Origin: Helianthus annuus
Lineage: Eukaryota > Streptophyta > Magnoliopsida > Asterales > Asteraceae
Direction of reading: 5' to 3'
Assembly (NCBI RefSeq): GCF_002127325.2
Contig: NC_035433.2
Span: 85,455,775-85,519,774, forward strand
Length of the DNA: 64,000 nucleotides
Positions within the stretch are counted from its first letter, which is position 1, and every line of letters begins with the position of its first letter. Both the position numbers and the translations under genes were made by a program. The notes beneath the pieces are model-generated. The model was not told where the DNA came from. It saw nothing but the letters and a program-made list of their open reading frames with translations, and ran no database searches. Of this stretch, positions 32,912 through 44,320 are shown piece by piece.

Positions 32912-34605
32912 AGGATCATTAACATCAACAACTATTTTTACAGAATGATCTTGAGGCTACAAATTTTTTTTAAAAAACCTTGTTATACTTATTGTAAAAT
33001 AAAATATATCTGTATATGTTTATATACAATAGATAAAAAAAAAGTAGGAAAATTTAAACTTACATCATTTTTAACATCTGACTCATCAATGAGAGCCACT
33101 ACCTTTGAATCGAATAGGCAATCATCAACAGACTATATTTCTAAGAATGATCATATATAAGAAACCCTATTTTAAATCATAATAATAAGAAAATATTATG
33201 TGTGTATATATACATTAAAAATATCCTCAAAACTCGTAAGTTGCGTAGGATTACCAACCGTAGCTCCAATCTCAGCATCATCTAAATCAACTTCACCGGA
33301 ATCCAGAACTTCTTTGTATGTAGACTACAACAAAACATTCAATAGTTATTGGCATAATATATTAAAACTTACTTATCAACGTCATGTTATCGAACAAATG
33401 TATATTAACATCGAATTTTTATACCGCAATCAATAAGTCAAACCCATCATCTCCATAAACTGAATCATCCAAAACAACAACATCAACCTTCTTGAAACAA
33501 ATTTCAGTTCCGGTTTCAGGATGGAAAACAGAAAGCTCAAATGTTTTAGAGGCAATCATGGTGAAAACCAACCAAGATTCAAGTGGTATCGGACCTTCTT
33601 CAACCACTTTTAACCATCCATCTGTGAAACCACATCCATCGGTCCATCCTTTCATCGTAACATTCCAAAACCTTTCTCCAACATAGATAGTTGCTATTCC
33701 ATACTTGTAATTTTTACCAAATAATTGTTTCCAGAATTTGTCAACGATTAGCTATAGAAGAAATAAATAAATAATTAGTGCAGAGTTACAAAATTGATTG
33801 AACTAATGATCAACAGAGGTTAGAACAGGTTAGTCAACAAAAGTTAAAAGGAGGGTTAGTCAACATGGGTTTTAGTATTACACACAACCTAACCACTGTT
33901 GCCTATCGACTGTTCCCAACCTCTGTTGCTTTCCAACAGAGGTTTCCTAATAACTGTCATCCATTATCCACAACAGAGGTCACCACATGGACAGATGTTA
34001 ATTATCAGATGTTTGCAACAGATGCCACGTCAGCTTTCACTTTTTCACCTTATAAAAACCCCTATTCCATCCACATTTTTATGTTAATAGGGTTAGTCAA
34101 CATATGTTAAAAGGGTTATCCAACAGATGTTAAAAGGGTTAGTCAACAAAGGTTAAGAGGATAAGTCAACAGAGGTTAAAAGGGCAAACAGAGGTTAGCA
34201 GGTTGTTGAGTTAGTTGGACAGCTGGCAGGTAGTTAATTAAATGTTAGTTACAGTCATGCCAAAAATATTTATAGAGAGTATCAAAATAATATAAAGTTA
34301 CTTACAGTTATGCCAAATTCAGGTCTAATATTTGCCGAAATGTAAGAATTCCCGTAGACATTTTCTTTAAAACATGAAACAATGAATGACAAACGTCCGA
34401 TAGCTTTTAACAATACAACATCTTTGGTTTTCAAACAACAATCTCGAACCAACTTTATCCAGCCATCCGTAAATATAGAATGACCATCTCTCTTCTTTAC
34501 TCGTACTAACCATGTTTTGTCATCATCATGTAGTTCTATAGTTTGACCGTATAGGACCTCCTTCCCCCACAACAAATTTCCAAAATCAAGTGGTATAGTT
34601 TGCGA
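32912..34605 (-). pseudogene. B3/REM-like transcription factor gene, 3' end cut by LTR insertion
   Basis: B3 domains are plant DNA-binding folds, so the product would be nuclear. Five exons are readable: about 34605-34306, 33751-33425, 33324-33214, 33132-33064 and 32956-32912. All visible introns have GT-AG ends (several GTAAGT donors) and are phase 0, and the frame is open throughout. Exon 1 holds one B3 domain (GQTIELHDDDKTW, FTDGWIKLVRD, VVLLKAIGRLSFIVSCF). Exon 2 holds a second (GIATIYVGERFWNV, FTDGWLKVVEE, SWLVFTMIASKTFELSVF). The short acidic exons that follow fit the linker and tail of REM proteins. The last exon runs 15 codons to 32912 and then meets the LTR, whose first bases TGA are an in-frame stop. 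Exons upstream of 34605 are not resolved: the frame has a stop at 34614 and no AG acceptor close by, only TTACTG. Confidence 0.8.
33800..34230. repeat. Degenerate short repeats in B3-gene intron
   Basis: The motif GTTAGTCAACAGAGGTTAAA recurs about ten times in variant form in the 555-bp intron between the two B3 exons. Confidence 0.6.
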
Positions 34606-34839
34606 CAGTAATTAACAAACATCTTACATCAAAAATTAATGTACAATCCTAATAGTAGCAAGAAAGTAAAAAAATACCAAAAATATAAAATCATCTTCAT
34701 TCATAAATTTTAAAAGGATGGTGTTAGGTTGGATGGATTCGTATCTACAAAAAAGGATTTAAAATTACAAGTTATAAAGACGAACAACATCCAAGAAAAC
34801 TTAAAGTAAACTTCTATGCTGAAAGTAGATGCTATCATA

Positions 34840-35240
34840 AGTTTATAATTATCTTGGGAAAAAAACAGGAAACGGAAATTATCCTTTCGAAAAACAGCTA
34901 AACACATCAACAACAAAAACATCATATCTATTATTTTATTTCCGTAATGTAGAACATGATGAAGAAAACATTCGTTACCATTCAAATATCAATAAAATAA
35001 TTTAAAAAAAACATCATTAACTTCAGTTGAACTAAATCAGTACTTAAAAAACAAAAGTACCAAATATTATGACAACTATTTGTATAATCACACACTTAGG
35101 GTTTCATAAAAACAAAGCACAAAACGAAAATTATCATCTCTCACAACAGTTAAACAAATCAACAACAACCAAAAATCATATGGTTCATTTATCAATCGTA
35201 ACGTAGAAGACGACATCAAGAAGATGCATCCCCAAATTGT
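34840..35240. repeat. Diverged tandem duplication, period about 250 bp
   Basis: Minus-strand segments near 35220-35105 and 34962-34860 align (TTCTACGTTACG with TTCTACATTACG; GATAATTTTCGTTT with GATAATTTCCGTTT). It lies between the B3-gene promoter and its first recognised exon, probably an intron or 5' UTR. Confidence 0.5.
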
Positions 35241-35554
35241 CTCAGAGAATGCTATCAATAGCTTCATTTAAGTTAATGTAGTACCTAATCAATAAAAGTA
35301 CACCAGACTACAAAAACTATTATGATCGAAACAAAGAATATGAAATGCCATTTATGCTAAACAGATTCTCATAACATCAAAGAATGAAAACCTAACGTTT
35401 ATAACACAAACAATAACATCAAAGAAACAATACCCGGTTTTACAATGTCTAATATATATAATGTAGAGGTCTTAAGAGCTTTGATAAGAAGCTTATGAGA
35501 AAAGTTCCGAAGGTGTTCTGTGATGTTTATGTTCAATAATGGAGTTGAGTAGAG

Positions 35555-35563
35555 CTTATATAG
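35555..35563 (-). promoter_or_regulatory. Candidate TATA box of the B3 gene
   Basis: The minus strand reads CCTCTATATAAGCTC, about 950 bp upstream of the first recognised B3 exon and in the right orientation. No competing ORF lies between. Confidence 0.4.
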
Positions 35564-36312
35564 AGGATCCGAAAACCTAATACAGACGCTCCATTTACAC
35601 GGGTTGGATCCATGTAAGTTTTATAAATTTATACTTTACACCCTTTTCTTTAAAATAATGTAATTTTAGCACATTTTACTATAAGATTGTAATGAATGAT
35701 CATGTCTGTTGTTAAATTCATAACTTATTAGGTTTGTTCTTTACGGATTGCATAAACATTCATACATTAATAAATACTCGAAGAAGATCTGGGTCAAGGA
35801 AGGAAAAGGGTATGAGAATCCAAGGAGGAAAGGAAGTGCAGGAAAACAGATCCAGGTTTCCGACATGGTGTCGCTTCGTACGGATGGGTCGAAGGATCGG
35901 AAAATGGTTTCTAGAGGAAAGCAGGACTTGAGGTTCTGGATTTCTGGATCCGTGAACTCACATATCTCAGAAGAACGGTCCTTAGCAGGTTTGGTGATTG
36001 GGGTGTATCATCGGACTTCTTAGAGCCGGATTTCGGTTAGGAACGAGTATGCATAATCGCCAGAATTAAAAAAAATCAAAAAGAAAAGAGAGAAGGAAGA
36101 GAGATATACCTGGATTATGAGGCCAACAGTGTGGATTTATGATAATGGTTCCGAGGATTTAAAAGAAATGGAAGTTATTTGTTTCCTTATAAATCGCTAT
36201 GATGGTTTTATAACCCTAAGCAAGTCCCATCGTATACCCCTAACGGCTAGTTTGAATTTAAGGTAATATGACAGCTGTGACTTATCATCATAACCGCCAT
36301 ATTGGGGGCAAT
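35564..36312. other. Unassigned, possibly 3' part of a decayed LTR element
   Basis: A plus-strand ORF of about 90 codons (35748-36023) has no recognisable domain. The segment ends with ATTGGGGGCAAT, which looks like a polypurine tract directly before TGTTAGGG. Confidence 0.3.
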
Positions 36313-37000
36313 TGTTAGGGCTTATTTTATTTCCTTATGGATCGGTGATCCTTCCGTGTATCTTGGATACGTTATTCTTGAAATGTACAGCGGGTATTGG
36401 AAGGATCAAGGATCCTTAATTCTTATAACAATTTCTAATAATTGTCTTCGATGTGCTATTGTAGTTTGACGTAGGTAAATGAGTTGGACTTGGTCAAGCT
36501 GGAATCTCGCTGAATATACTTCGAATAAAGCACGTGTAAAAGATGGATTAGCCGTTATGGACGATCGTGGGGACTTCCACCTTTTTCGTTTAGTTAGTTA
36601 GATAGTTTCTAATTAAATTTATGGGATGATGAGCTCACTAGACAGATAATACACAACTCGCACTCTTAGTAACTTTCGAATACTCTCTGAAACACACACT
36701 AGTGACTACTAGTATTGAGCTCGATCACCATCCAAAGTTGTACCGGATTTTGCATTATTCTTTGATTAATATAGTTGGTGATCGGTAGTTTCCATCACCC
36801 GAGGTTTTTGATGCCGGGGATTTTCTAAAGATTAAGGGTTTTTTCCTCGTATAAATCATTGTGTTCATTGCCATTTTCATTTCATATTCGATTACATTGT
36901 TGTTCAACATTCAAGCACTCTACCTCACAAATCAGATTTGGTTACATTATTCTTAAACCGATTTTTGACCAAAACATTTCCGTTGTTAACTTAAACTATG
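36313..37000 (+). mobile_element. LTR-like remnant
   Basis: It begins TGTTAGGGCTT after a polypurine-like tract and contains an LTR-like polyadenylation zone (GGGTTTTTTCCTCGTATAAA at about 36835). No second copy, PBS or TSD was found and the right end is uncertain. It may be a solo or 3' LTR. Confidence 0.35.
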
Positions 37001-37176
37001 TTTTGGACTTTTAAAACTTGCTCACGAATCATGTTGTTAGTGATGATTTACAACTTTAAATATTTGGTTTAACATGATTACTGGCTGGATCATGGTCAGT
37101 CGCACGGCTCGCGGTAAAACCCTGCACGTGGAATTTAAGAGTGTGACAATGCCCCTTAATGCTCTTTTAATCATTA

Positions 37177-37550
37177 GAGTTAAATGTCATTTTAGTCTCT
37201 GTAGTTTGGGCTATTTTGTCAATTTAGTCCAAAGGTTTCATTTTTCACCTGTGGGTCCAAAAAGGTTTCACCGTTGTCATTTTAGTCCACTGGGTCAACT
37301 TCATCCATTTTTTCGGTTAAAAAAAAGGGCAATTCGGTCATTTTACATGGAATCTGTTAACTAGAAGAGCAATTCGGCCATATAAAATGACCGAATTGTC
37401 ATTCTCGTTAACAGATTTAATGGATGAAGTTAACCCAGTGAACTAAAATGGCAACGGTAAAACCTTTTTGGACCCACATGTGAAAAATGAAACCTTTGGA
37501 GTAACTGACAAAATAACACAAACTACAGGAACTAAAATGACATTTAACTC
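37177..37550. mobile_element. Mutator-type foldback MITE 1, 374 bp
   Basis: Terminal inverted repeats begin GAGTTAAATGTCATTTTAGT and extend through most of the element (TTCATTTTTCAC paired with GTGAAAAATGAA, and so on). It is flanked by a perfect 9-bp duplication TAATCATTA (37168-37176 and 37551-37559). 9-bp TSDs are typical of Mutator-like elements. No coding capacity; ORFs here are by-products. Confidence 0.85.
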
Positions 37551-37559
37551 TAATCATTA

Positions 37560-38295
37560 CTTTACATTTTGTTCTCTAGTCATTTGGCAATATCATATAA
37601 ATGTTCTTCACTCTTCATACACCTATAATGCCCTAAAGAGATGGTTTTAGGGTGTTATCAAGCCCCTTTACATCCCTATAATACCCCATTATACATTACC
37701 TAAACTAGAGAACTTTTTGGGTATAAAATGCTAATTCATCTTGGTATTATTTTGATATAAACTATCGACTTTTAATGGGACACAATCTAATATTTATATA
37801 CTTTTTATATAAAATATTATGATAAATGGAAAATCATGAACAAAACAAAAATATAAAAAATGTGTGAATATTTTTAAGGTACTAAGCAATGTAAGAATAA
37901 ATTATAGTATTCTTTAATCCAAAATAATGATTAAACGTTGTTGGTACCCACTTTTAAATAGACCAAAAAGGTGAATGAATATTATTATCGATCTCATGTC
38001 ACATATGCATAAGAAAAGTACTTGTAATACGTCAAAAGAAACACATTGAGACTGGTCAAAATTTTGACCTTTAACAATTCTTTTGATTTGTATAAGTTAT
38101 TGGCAGACATAAGAATACTAGATCACTAGGAAAAATATGTAGTCACTTGAGGAACATTTCCTTGACTACCGTTTTTATTAGAGATATAATTAACAATAAT
38201 TATAATAGAAACCAGTGTGTTTGCCTTCCTATCTTTTTATTCTTTAAGAGAATATAGCTAGTAAATGTATACACTGAAAATCTAATTATCGTGAT
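37560..38295. other. AT-rich intergenic DNA
   Basis: No convincing ORF, repeat or element end seen. Confidence 0.5.
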
Positions 38296-38311
38296 AAAAA
38301 CCGTATTTAAC

Positions 38312-38588
38312 AACCCTGGGCTTATAGCTCAGTGGTTATGGAAATGAAGGGAAGACTCCTAGCCGAATGGTCTCGAGTTCGATCCCTGATCCATCCGGGT
38401 TTTACCGGCTTTGCATTGTCGTGCTCTCGGACGGGTGCATGGTCGGGTTTTTCCCCGGAACTGGTGGTATGGTGGGCTAGGGGCTCTGTGCGTGGAGGTT
38501 GGGCTGCCGCGGGTTACCTTTCGGCCAATTGGTGCCGCGTACGAAGTAACCGGCGATTCTTATGTTGGATGTTAAAAAAAAAAAAAAA
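38312..38588 (+). mobile_element. tRNA-derived SINE
   Basis: The tRNA-like head has a pol III A box (TAGCTCAGTGG, 38325-38335) and B box (GAGTTCGATCC, 38375-38385). A GC-rich tRNA-unrelated body of about 170 bp and a poly-A tail follow. A long direct duplication, AAAAACCGTATTTAAC, flanks it (38296-38311 and about 38584-38599), as expected for LINE-driven retroposition. It is not a functional tRNA gene: the anticodon arm and 3' acceptor pairing are not formed. Confidence 0.88.
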
Positions 38589-38850
38589 CCGTATTTAACG
38601 TGTAAATCTATAATTGTATGTAAATTTATCGAACACCTTGTAGCATAAAATTATTAAGCTAATGTAATAGTTCACAGATTTCCTGGCAGTCACACATGCA
38701 TATCAACCAACTATATTAATATCTTGAAGTTATTGGCATTATTTGTCATATCTGTTAGATTTTTTTTAAACGACAAATTTAGATCACTGACGGACCACTG
38801 AAGTATCATCGTGCTATCGACGGAACCACCCGATCATATATTCTGTTAGA

Positions 38851-39120
38851 TACACTTGTTCTTTGTGTGGCATTGTTGCTTTAAGCAGAGAATCTACGAA
38901 TCACACCATTTGTTCTTGCTTATGTAGCGATATGGTGGCAAGTTTGTGTTTGGGTAAATGTTTCCCTCAGAATTTTTTTCACTCAGGAGTTTTACTGGAG
39001 CATGGCGAGGAGCACGATAATTCTAAAGAGAAAGGGAAGCTTATCCAAGCCATTCTTCTTGCTAATACCTGTTTAAGAATATGGAAGAATGCAAGTTACA
39101 AGATAATCGAAGATATTAAA
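38851..39120 (+). pseudogene. LINE reverse-transcriptase C-terminal fragment
   Basis: An open frame with CSLCG...HTICSC resembles the zinc-binding (zf-RVT) region that ends plant L1-type LINE proteins. It is followed by a KGKLIQAILLANTCLRIWKN block typical of the sequence just after it. Only about 90 codons are left and RT proper is absent. Family assignment rests on pattern recognition alone. Confidence 0.5.
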
Positions 39121-39309
39121 GAAGGGTGTTATTTATACCATACTCTAATATACCGTACTCTATAACCACCTCTCAATAATTGCAACTATTATTAGTTAAA
39201 TATTAATTACCTAAACTTTTTTATTTATTCTAGTGAATGCAGGTTTAATTTTTTTTATCAATATTGTGGTTTATATATATGTTTATATATATATATATAT
39301 ATATTAGAG

Positions 39310-39713
39310 GGGTAATGCTAGACAAAAAACCCTAAAAATTTTAGGAAACTCTAGAAACTCAAAGCTCCCGACTTTTTTTTTTTTTTGAAAAAAATAACAC
39401 ATGTAATATACATGTTTTTAAGAGTTTTGGGCCCAAAAAAACAAAAAAGCGCCGAGTACTTTTTTTTAAAAAAATAAACAAGTTCCAAAAACTTCGTTGA
39501 CTAACATGTGTTAGACAAAAAATGCTGAAAGTTGCTGAAATTTGTTTTTTTTTTAAAAAAAAACCTTCGGCGCTTTTTTGATTTTTTTTGGCACAAAACT
39601 CTTAAAAACATGTATATTACATGTGTTATTTTTTTCAAAAAAAAAAAAAATCGGGAGCTTTGAGTTTCCCGGGTTTCTTAAATATTTATGGGTTTTCTAT
39701 ATAGCCCAACCCT
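39310..39713. mobile_element. Mutator-type foldback MITE 2, 404 bp
   Basis: Ends pair over about 60 bp (GAAACTCAAAGCTCCCGA and its complement TCGGGAGCTTTGAGTTTC). The interior pairs further (ACACATGTAATATACATG against CATGTATATTACATGTGT). Flanked by the direct duplication ATATTAGAG (39301-39309 and 39714-39722). Nearly the whole element can fold into one hairpin. Non-coding. Confidence 0.8.
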
Positions 39714-39722
39714 ATATTAGAG

Positions 39723-40641
39723 AAAATAAATAAAACATGGAATCTTTGGTCCTTTTCTAAAAGTGTTTTATGAGGTAACAATAGACCGTAAAATAGTGGT
39801 AAATTGGATTGAAGTTATAAAAAAAACATTCAAAAATAAAAGCACATATTACTAGGAAACCTAATTTCTCTAAGTTATATACCTTTTAAACACAAAGTTA
39901 TAAAAAATATCTCATCCCTAATTTTTGAAATCAATAAGGGTGTATGATTAAACATAATTCTTAAGCTAGATGATAAGGGTGGTGGGTGTGGCAGTGGCAG
40001 CATGAGATGATAGTAAGGTGCCCGCCTGGTATCACACGAGAACGCCACCCAACCCCATTACCATGATTTGGTGTGAGGAGCGTGACGACTGTGCCGCTAG
40101 GTGAGTAAGACAACGAAGAAAAATGCAATTCGGATGAAGGAGCAGCACCGGTGGTGACTTAGCAGTGGTATACCATAGTTCTTTGATATGATATGATATC
40201 CTGCACCCAAATGAATTTAAAACATAACTTATGATATCCTGCACCCAAATGTATGAGCCGGGTCAAAGGGATTAGAATGTAAAAGGGAGGACGAGCATTT
40301 GCGTTCAAAAAAAAAAACTATATTATGAAAACGATTATAATGTTATTCCAAATTGTAACACTATATAATTTAAAATGGAAAAAGGGGTTTTGAAAATACA
40401 CACTATTCAGAACTGATTATTATAGCTTTCAGAGCTTTAATTCATGAAACCTTTTACCAGAAGTGTATGATGAAAACGTCATGTTTTCAGCAAAGGATTA
40501 CATTGTTACTTCAAATCCTAACTTAAGAAATATTGCACTGCATATATAAGGTGAACACTCAAGCGTGTGGTAGAGACATCATTATAAAACATTAAAACAA
40601 AACATACATGCCATTAAGGCATTAACTAAGATCAAAAGAAA
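39723..40641. other. Intergenic DNA
   Basis: No gene. A 22-bp direct repeat (ATGATATCCTGCACCCAAATG) occurs at about 40192 and 40229. Confidence 0.5.
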
Positions 40642-40650
40642 TTTACATTT

Positions 40651-41661
40651 GAGTTAATTACTGTTTTAGTTCCTGTGGTTTGTCAAAAATCACTATTTCA
40701 GTCCATTAGTTTAAAAATTGCGATTTCAGTCCCTGTGGTTTCACTTTCGTAACCATTTCAGTCCACCTCCGTTAACCCATCCATTTATTCTGTTAAGTAC
40801 ACGTGAATTGACCATAATGCCCTTATTAATAAAAAACCAAAAGATGTCTAAATGAGTTAATTACTGTTTCCGTCCATGTGGTTTGTCAAAGATCACTATT
40901 TCAGTCCCTATGGTTTCACTTTCGTAACCATTTTAGTGAAATACCTAAAATTACCCTTGTGTTAATTAAATTGGATTGTAGGGTTCGACCCACCATGGCT
41001 TCAGTAGAAGTAGAAGTCTGGCACTATTCTTACATATATGGTTCCAAAATTTTAATTTTGGATTTTAGAATGAGAAAATGTCCAGATAAGCATTATTTTT
41101 TAAAGTTATTATGTTAATTGATGCTGCTAGGAGGATATTAATTGGGGTGGGGTAATGGGTCGCCGGACATTAAGAGGGTGGGGTTGTGATGCCAGAGACG
41201 ATGACCGGAAACTTTTGCTGGAAATGAGAGCAGGGATGGAGTGGGGTGGGTTAGCGTGGGGTTGTGTTTTAACAAGTGGGTCCTAGAATACGATCTTTTA
41301 ATTAACACAAGGGTAATGTAGGTATTTCATTAAAAACTTAACGATAAAATATACGGTGTTAGGAGACTGGACTGAAATGGTTACGAAAGTGAAACCACAG
41401 GGATTGAAATAGTGATTTTTGACAAACCACAGGGACGGAAACTGTAATTAACTCATTTAAATATCTTTTTGTTTTTTAATATTAATAAGGGCATTATGGT
41501 CAATTCACGTGTACTTAACAGAATAAATGGATGGGGTTAACAGAGGTGGACTGAAATGGTTACGAAAGTGAAACCACAGGGACTGAAATCGCAATTTTTA
41601 AACTAATGGACTGAAATAGTGATTTTTGACAAACCACAGGGACTAAAACAGTAATTAACTC
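40651..41661. mobile_element. Mutator-type foldback element 3, 1011 bp, duplicated arms
   Basis: Flanked by a perfect 9-bp duplication TTTACATTT (40642-40650 and 41662-41670). Arms of about 330-350 bp are inverted repeats. Each arm contains two tandem copies of the module starting GAGTTAATTACTGTTT and including GTGGTTTGTCAAA and GGTTTCACTTTCGTAACCA; module starts are at 40651 and 40854 on the left, with mirror ends at 41661 and 41454. The central 330 bp is unique and non-coding as far as I can see. Confidence 0.85.
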
Positions 41662-41670
41662 TTTACATTT

Positions 41671-41995
41671 CAACAAAAGGAACTTATAACTAAAACTTCA
41701 TTATATAGTCAAACTGCCACACAATTAATTAGTTTCGCCATTTCAATTTAAAAAATCGCTCAAATTCCATTCCGAACATCTTACTCTAAGGATCGACATC
41801 TCATTCACTTCATCTTCATTTTAGATACATCGTTGCAAATTGACGAAGATCTTATCATATAGAAGAAAACCCCAATACGATTGATTTAATATATCATGTA
41901 TCAATATAATTTATGTGTTCAAAGTTGACGAAAATCATAGTTTCAACTACACATTCCAACAAACATAACGGTTTGACATGAAAACTCTCATAAGC
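41671..41995. other. AT-rich intergenic DNA
   Basis: Nothing recognised. Confidence 0.5.
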
Positions 41996-42003
41996 ATATC
42001 ATA

Positions 42004-43353
42004 CAGTGGCGGATCCAGGAATTTTTTTTAAGGGGTTCACTTATTTAAATGTTCCAATAACATATTTCCGAACATAAAAAATACGGTCCGGTTTGACGGT
42101 TCGGGTCGGGTAAAGTTCATCACATAATAACAATACTATACAATACGAATAACAAAAATACATACACCTGTTCTCTACGAGGTTTCATCTTTTGAAAACA
42201 TTGCATTACATTCTCGATCGAAACAAAACTTGTTGTAAGAACTCCCTTTCAATGTAGCAAACACAAGAATCGTTTATAAGAATCTATTATTAACAGTAAT
42301 TACCACAACAGGAGATCTTGGGAAACTATACCAGTGAAAAAATCAATTAGAGGGACTAGGAAAAACATCCAATAGTTTTGGTGAACACCGTTGTCAACCT
42401 GGTCTCCATTCAAAACTCTGAATAACTATCAAATGAATAATTTCAACACGATTGATCATTTGATATGCAAGCATGAGAACCGTGTTAAGAGGAAGCTTCC
42501 GGTTGAGAACACTAAATACATCCTCAATGTTCATCATCTTGTTCCCGTATCCCAGTCCACTTTATTCGATCCTATGCTTTTACCAATCAGTAACAACTTC
42601 TGTTGTGACAGGTTTCTTTTAAGTTTCAATTTCTCTAATCTCCATCAATACATCAGTTTCAACTATTATTCTCAAAACATCACTACGAGTTGTTACTTTA
42701 GTTGGTTGTTTGGCACATGAAACAGATATTCTTATTTCTTTGATTACCCTATGATATAGAAACTCAAATTCATTGTTCCATTTATTTCTCAACCCACTCA
42801 AGTGATCCTTTGAATTGTTTGTGTTGTTTGAAACCTCTATTATAGATATGCATCTAAAAAAGAATTAGAACTTCACTATCCATTTTGTCATTAGGAAACA
42901 ATACGCGAAATCTGATTTATTACAACTATTTTTGCACCCTTTCTTGAATCCACACTACCTTATGCATTCAATTTACCACTAAATACTTCATGAATCTTGT
43001 TTTCCCCATGGCACTTTCATTAATTATAGATTGAATCTAAAAATCAACAAACTGAAAGTTAAAATTAACAAACCTAAACTGAAGAAAACGAGAAGTCAGG
43101 ACTCAGAAGGGCTGCGGTCATGTCTGTGGTAGCTTATGTAAAAAAAGAATAAAAGCGCCTAAGGGGACTCAAACTCGACATCAAGTTGTTACACCACACG
43201 CTTCACCAAAAGACCACTCCTCTTCTTTTGTTATGGGGTTCCCCTAAAAATTATTAACAGGTTCCTTCAGTCTTTTCTATTTAATTTAACACTATAAATT
43301 ACGAATCAAACGGGTTCCCGGGAACCCCTTCCTTGGCTGTAAATCCGCCCCTG
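42004..43353. mobile_element. Non-autonomous hAT-like element, 1350 bp
   Basis: Terminal inverted repeats CAGTGGCGGATCCAGGA and CAGGGGCGGATTTACAG (minus strand of the right end). Flanked by an 8-bp duplication with one mismatch (ATATCATA at 41996-42003, ATACCATA at 43354-43361), the TSD length of hAT elements. No transposase frame is recognisable inside. A G/C-run pair (GGGGTTCAC near 42040, GTTCCCGGGAACCCC near 43312) lies just inside the ends. Confidence 0.75.
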
Positions 43354-43372
43354 ATACCATAAACACCCTTAC

Positions 43373-43994
43373 TGTTGATGCAACAAATAATAGACCAAGG
43401 ATGGTAGCTGGGCTGGTTAGGCAAAAGGGTTGAAGGGTTTGGTTTTGCCTAACGCAGGTCGTGGGGTCCCCCCACGTTTGCAAGACATGGAGAGAGGTTC
43501 ACTAGTTTGATTTTTGTTGTTTGCTCGGGATCCTCCACTGAAATGTGTTCAGTCTCGGATGTGGGAACAATAAGAATGTGTGTGTTGAATGTGATGGAGA
43601 GTGACTTGTATAGGCCAAGTACTCAAGAACAATGACCAGAGATTCGCCTGGAATCAGAGCTGATCCAGAATGTCTTCGCACTAAATGAAGTGTCACATTT
43701 ATAGGGAGAGTCATGGCTCAAAGAGGAAGCTGTTGACTAGTGAACATGCTTGCAGTGGGGGACTTACCATTTTTGGGGTGGAAGCCTTTTGACCTGCGGG
43801 TAAAAGACTGTACTCTATGCATCCGTCTTACTTTTGCGGCTGGGGAAGTCGGTGAAGCAATCAGAGATGTGACCATTTACTGTTCACGTATTGCTTTATC
43901 TTGACTCCCGGATTTTCAACCTTTGAACCTTTAACCTTTTGAGCATTCATGTATTTAAGTCACTTTATTTGGTCTTGGGCTACCCCCGTCATCA
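43373..43994 (-). repeat. Element C 3' LTR
   Basis: TGTTGATGCAAC ... CCGTCATCA, 622 bp, matching 53162-53783. The minus-strand polypurine tract (CTTGGGGGGC, 44004-43995) adjoins it. Confidence 0.93.
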
Positions 43995-44320
43995 GCCCCC
44001 CAAGTCAGAGGTTTTTGGGAAATGAGCTCAAAGACTTCTGACTTTTATACATGTATCTGTATTGCTTAAAGGCTTCAAGGCTTGAAGGGTTGAAGACGGT
44101 TGAGCTTTTTGAATTTGACAAGACAGTTGATATGACTTGTGGCAGTTTTCTTTTGTGTCAGACGGCGGTTTTAATTCCTCCGATTAATAATATTATTTTC
44201 TTCTCCTTAATTTACATTTACTTTCACAGAAGAACATCATTTGCTCTCTTTCTCTCAAGTTTTCCCCTTTTTCGAATCAGGTTAGTTCCCTTGCTTACTT
44301 TCTTCTTATTTTCTATTATC

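Noticed and set aside
34710..34985. 91-codon ORF as first exon of the B3 gene
   Set aside because: Hydrophobic composition, no ATG at the stated start and a duplicated copy nearby at 35105-35220; more likely intron or UTR.
38320..38390. tRNA gene
   Set aside because: A and B boxes are present, but the cloverleaf does not close, and a poly-A tail with a long TSD shows it is a SINE.
40854..41454. Separate inner Mutator element nested in the outer one
   Set aside because: The flanks TGTCTAAAT and ATTTAAATA are inverted, not direct, repeats, so there is no TSD to support an independent insertion.
42391..42720. 109-codon plus-strand ORF inside the hAT-like element as transposase remnant
   Set aside because: No hAT dimerisation or DDE motifs; composition typical of AT-rich non-coding DNA.
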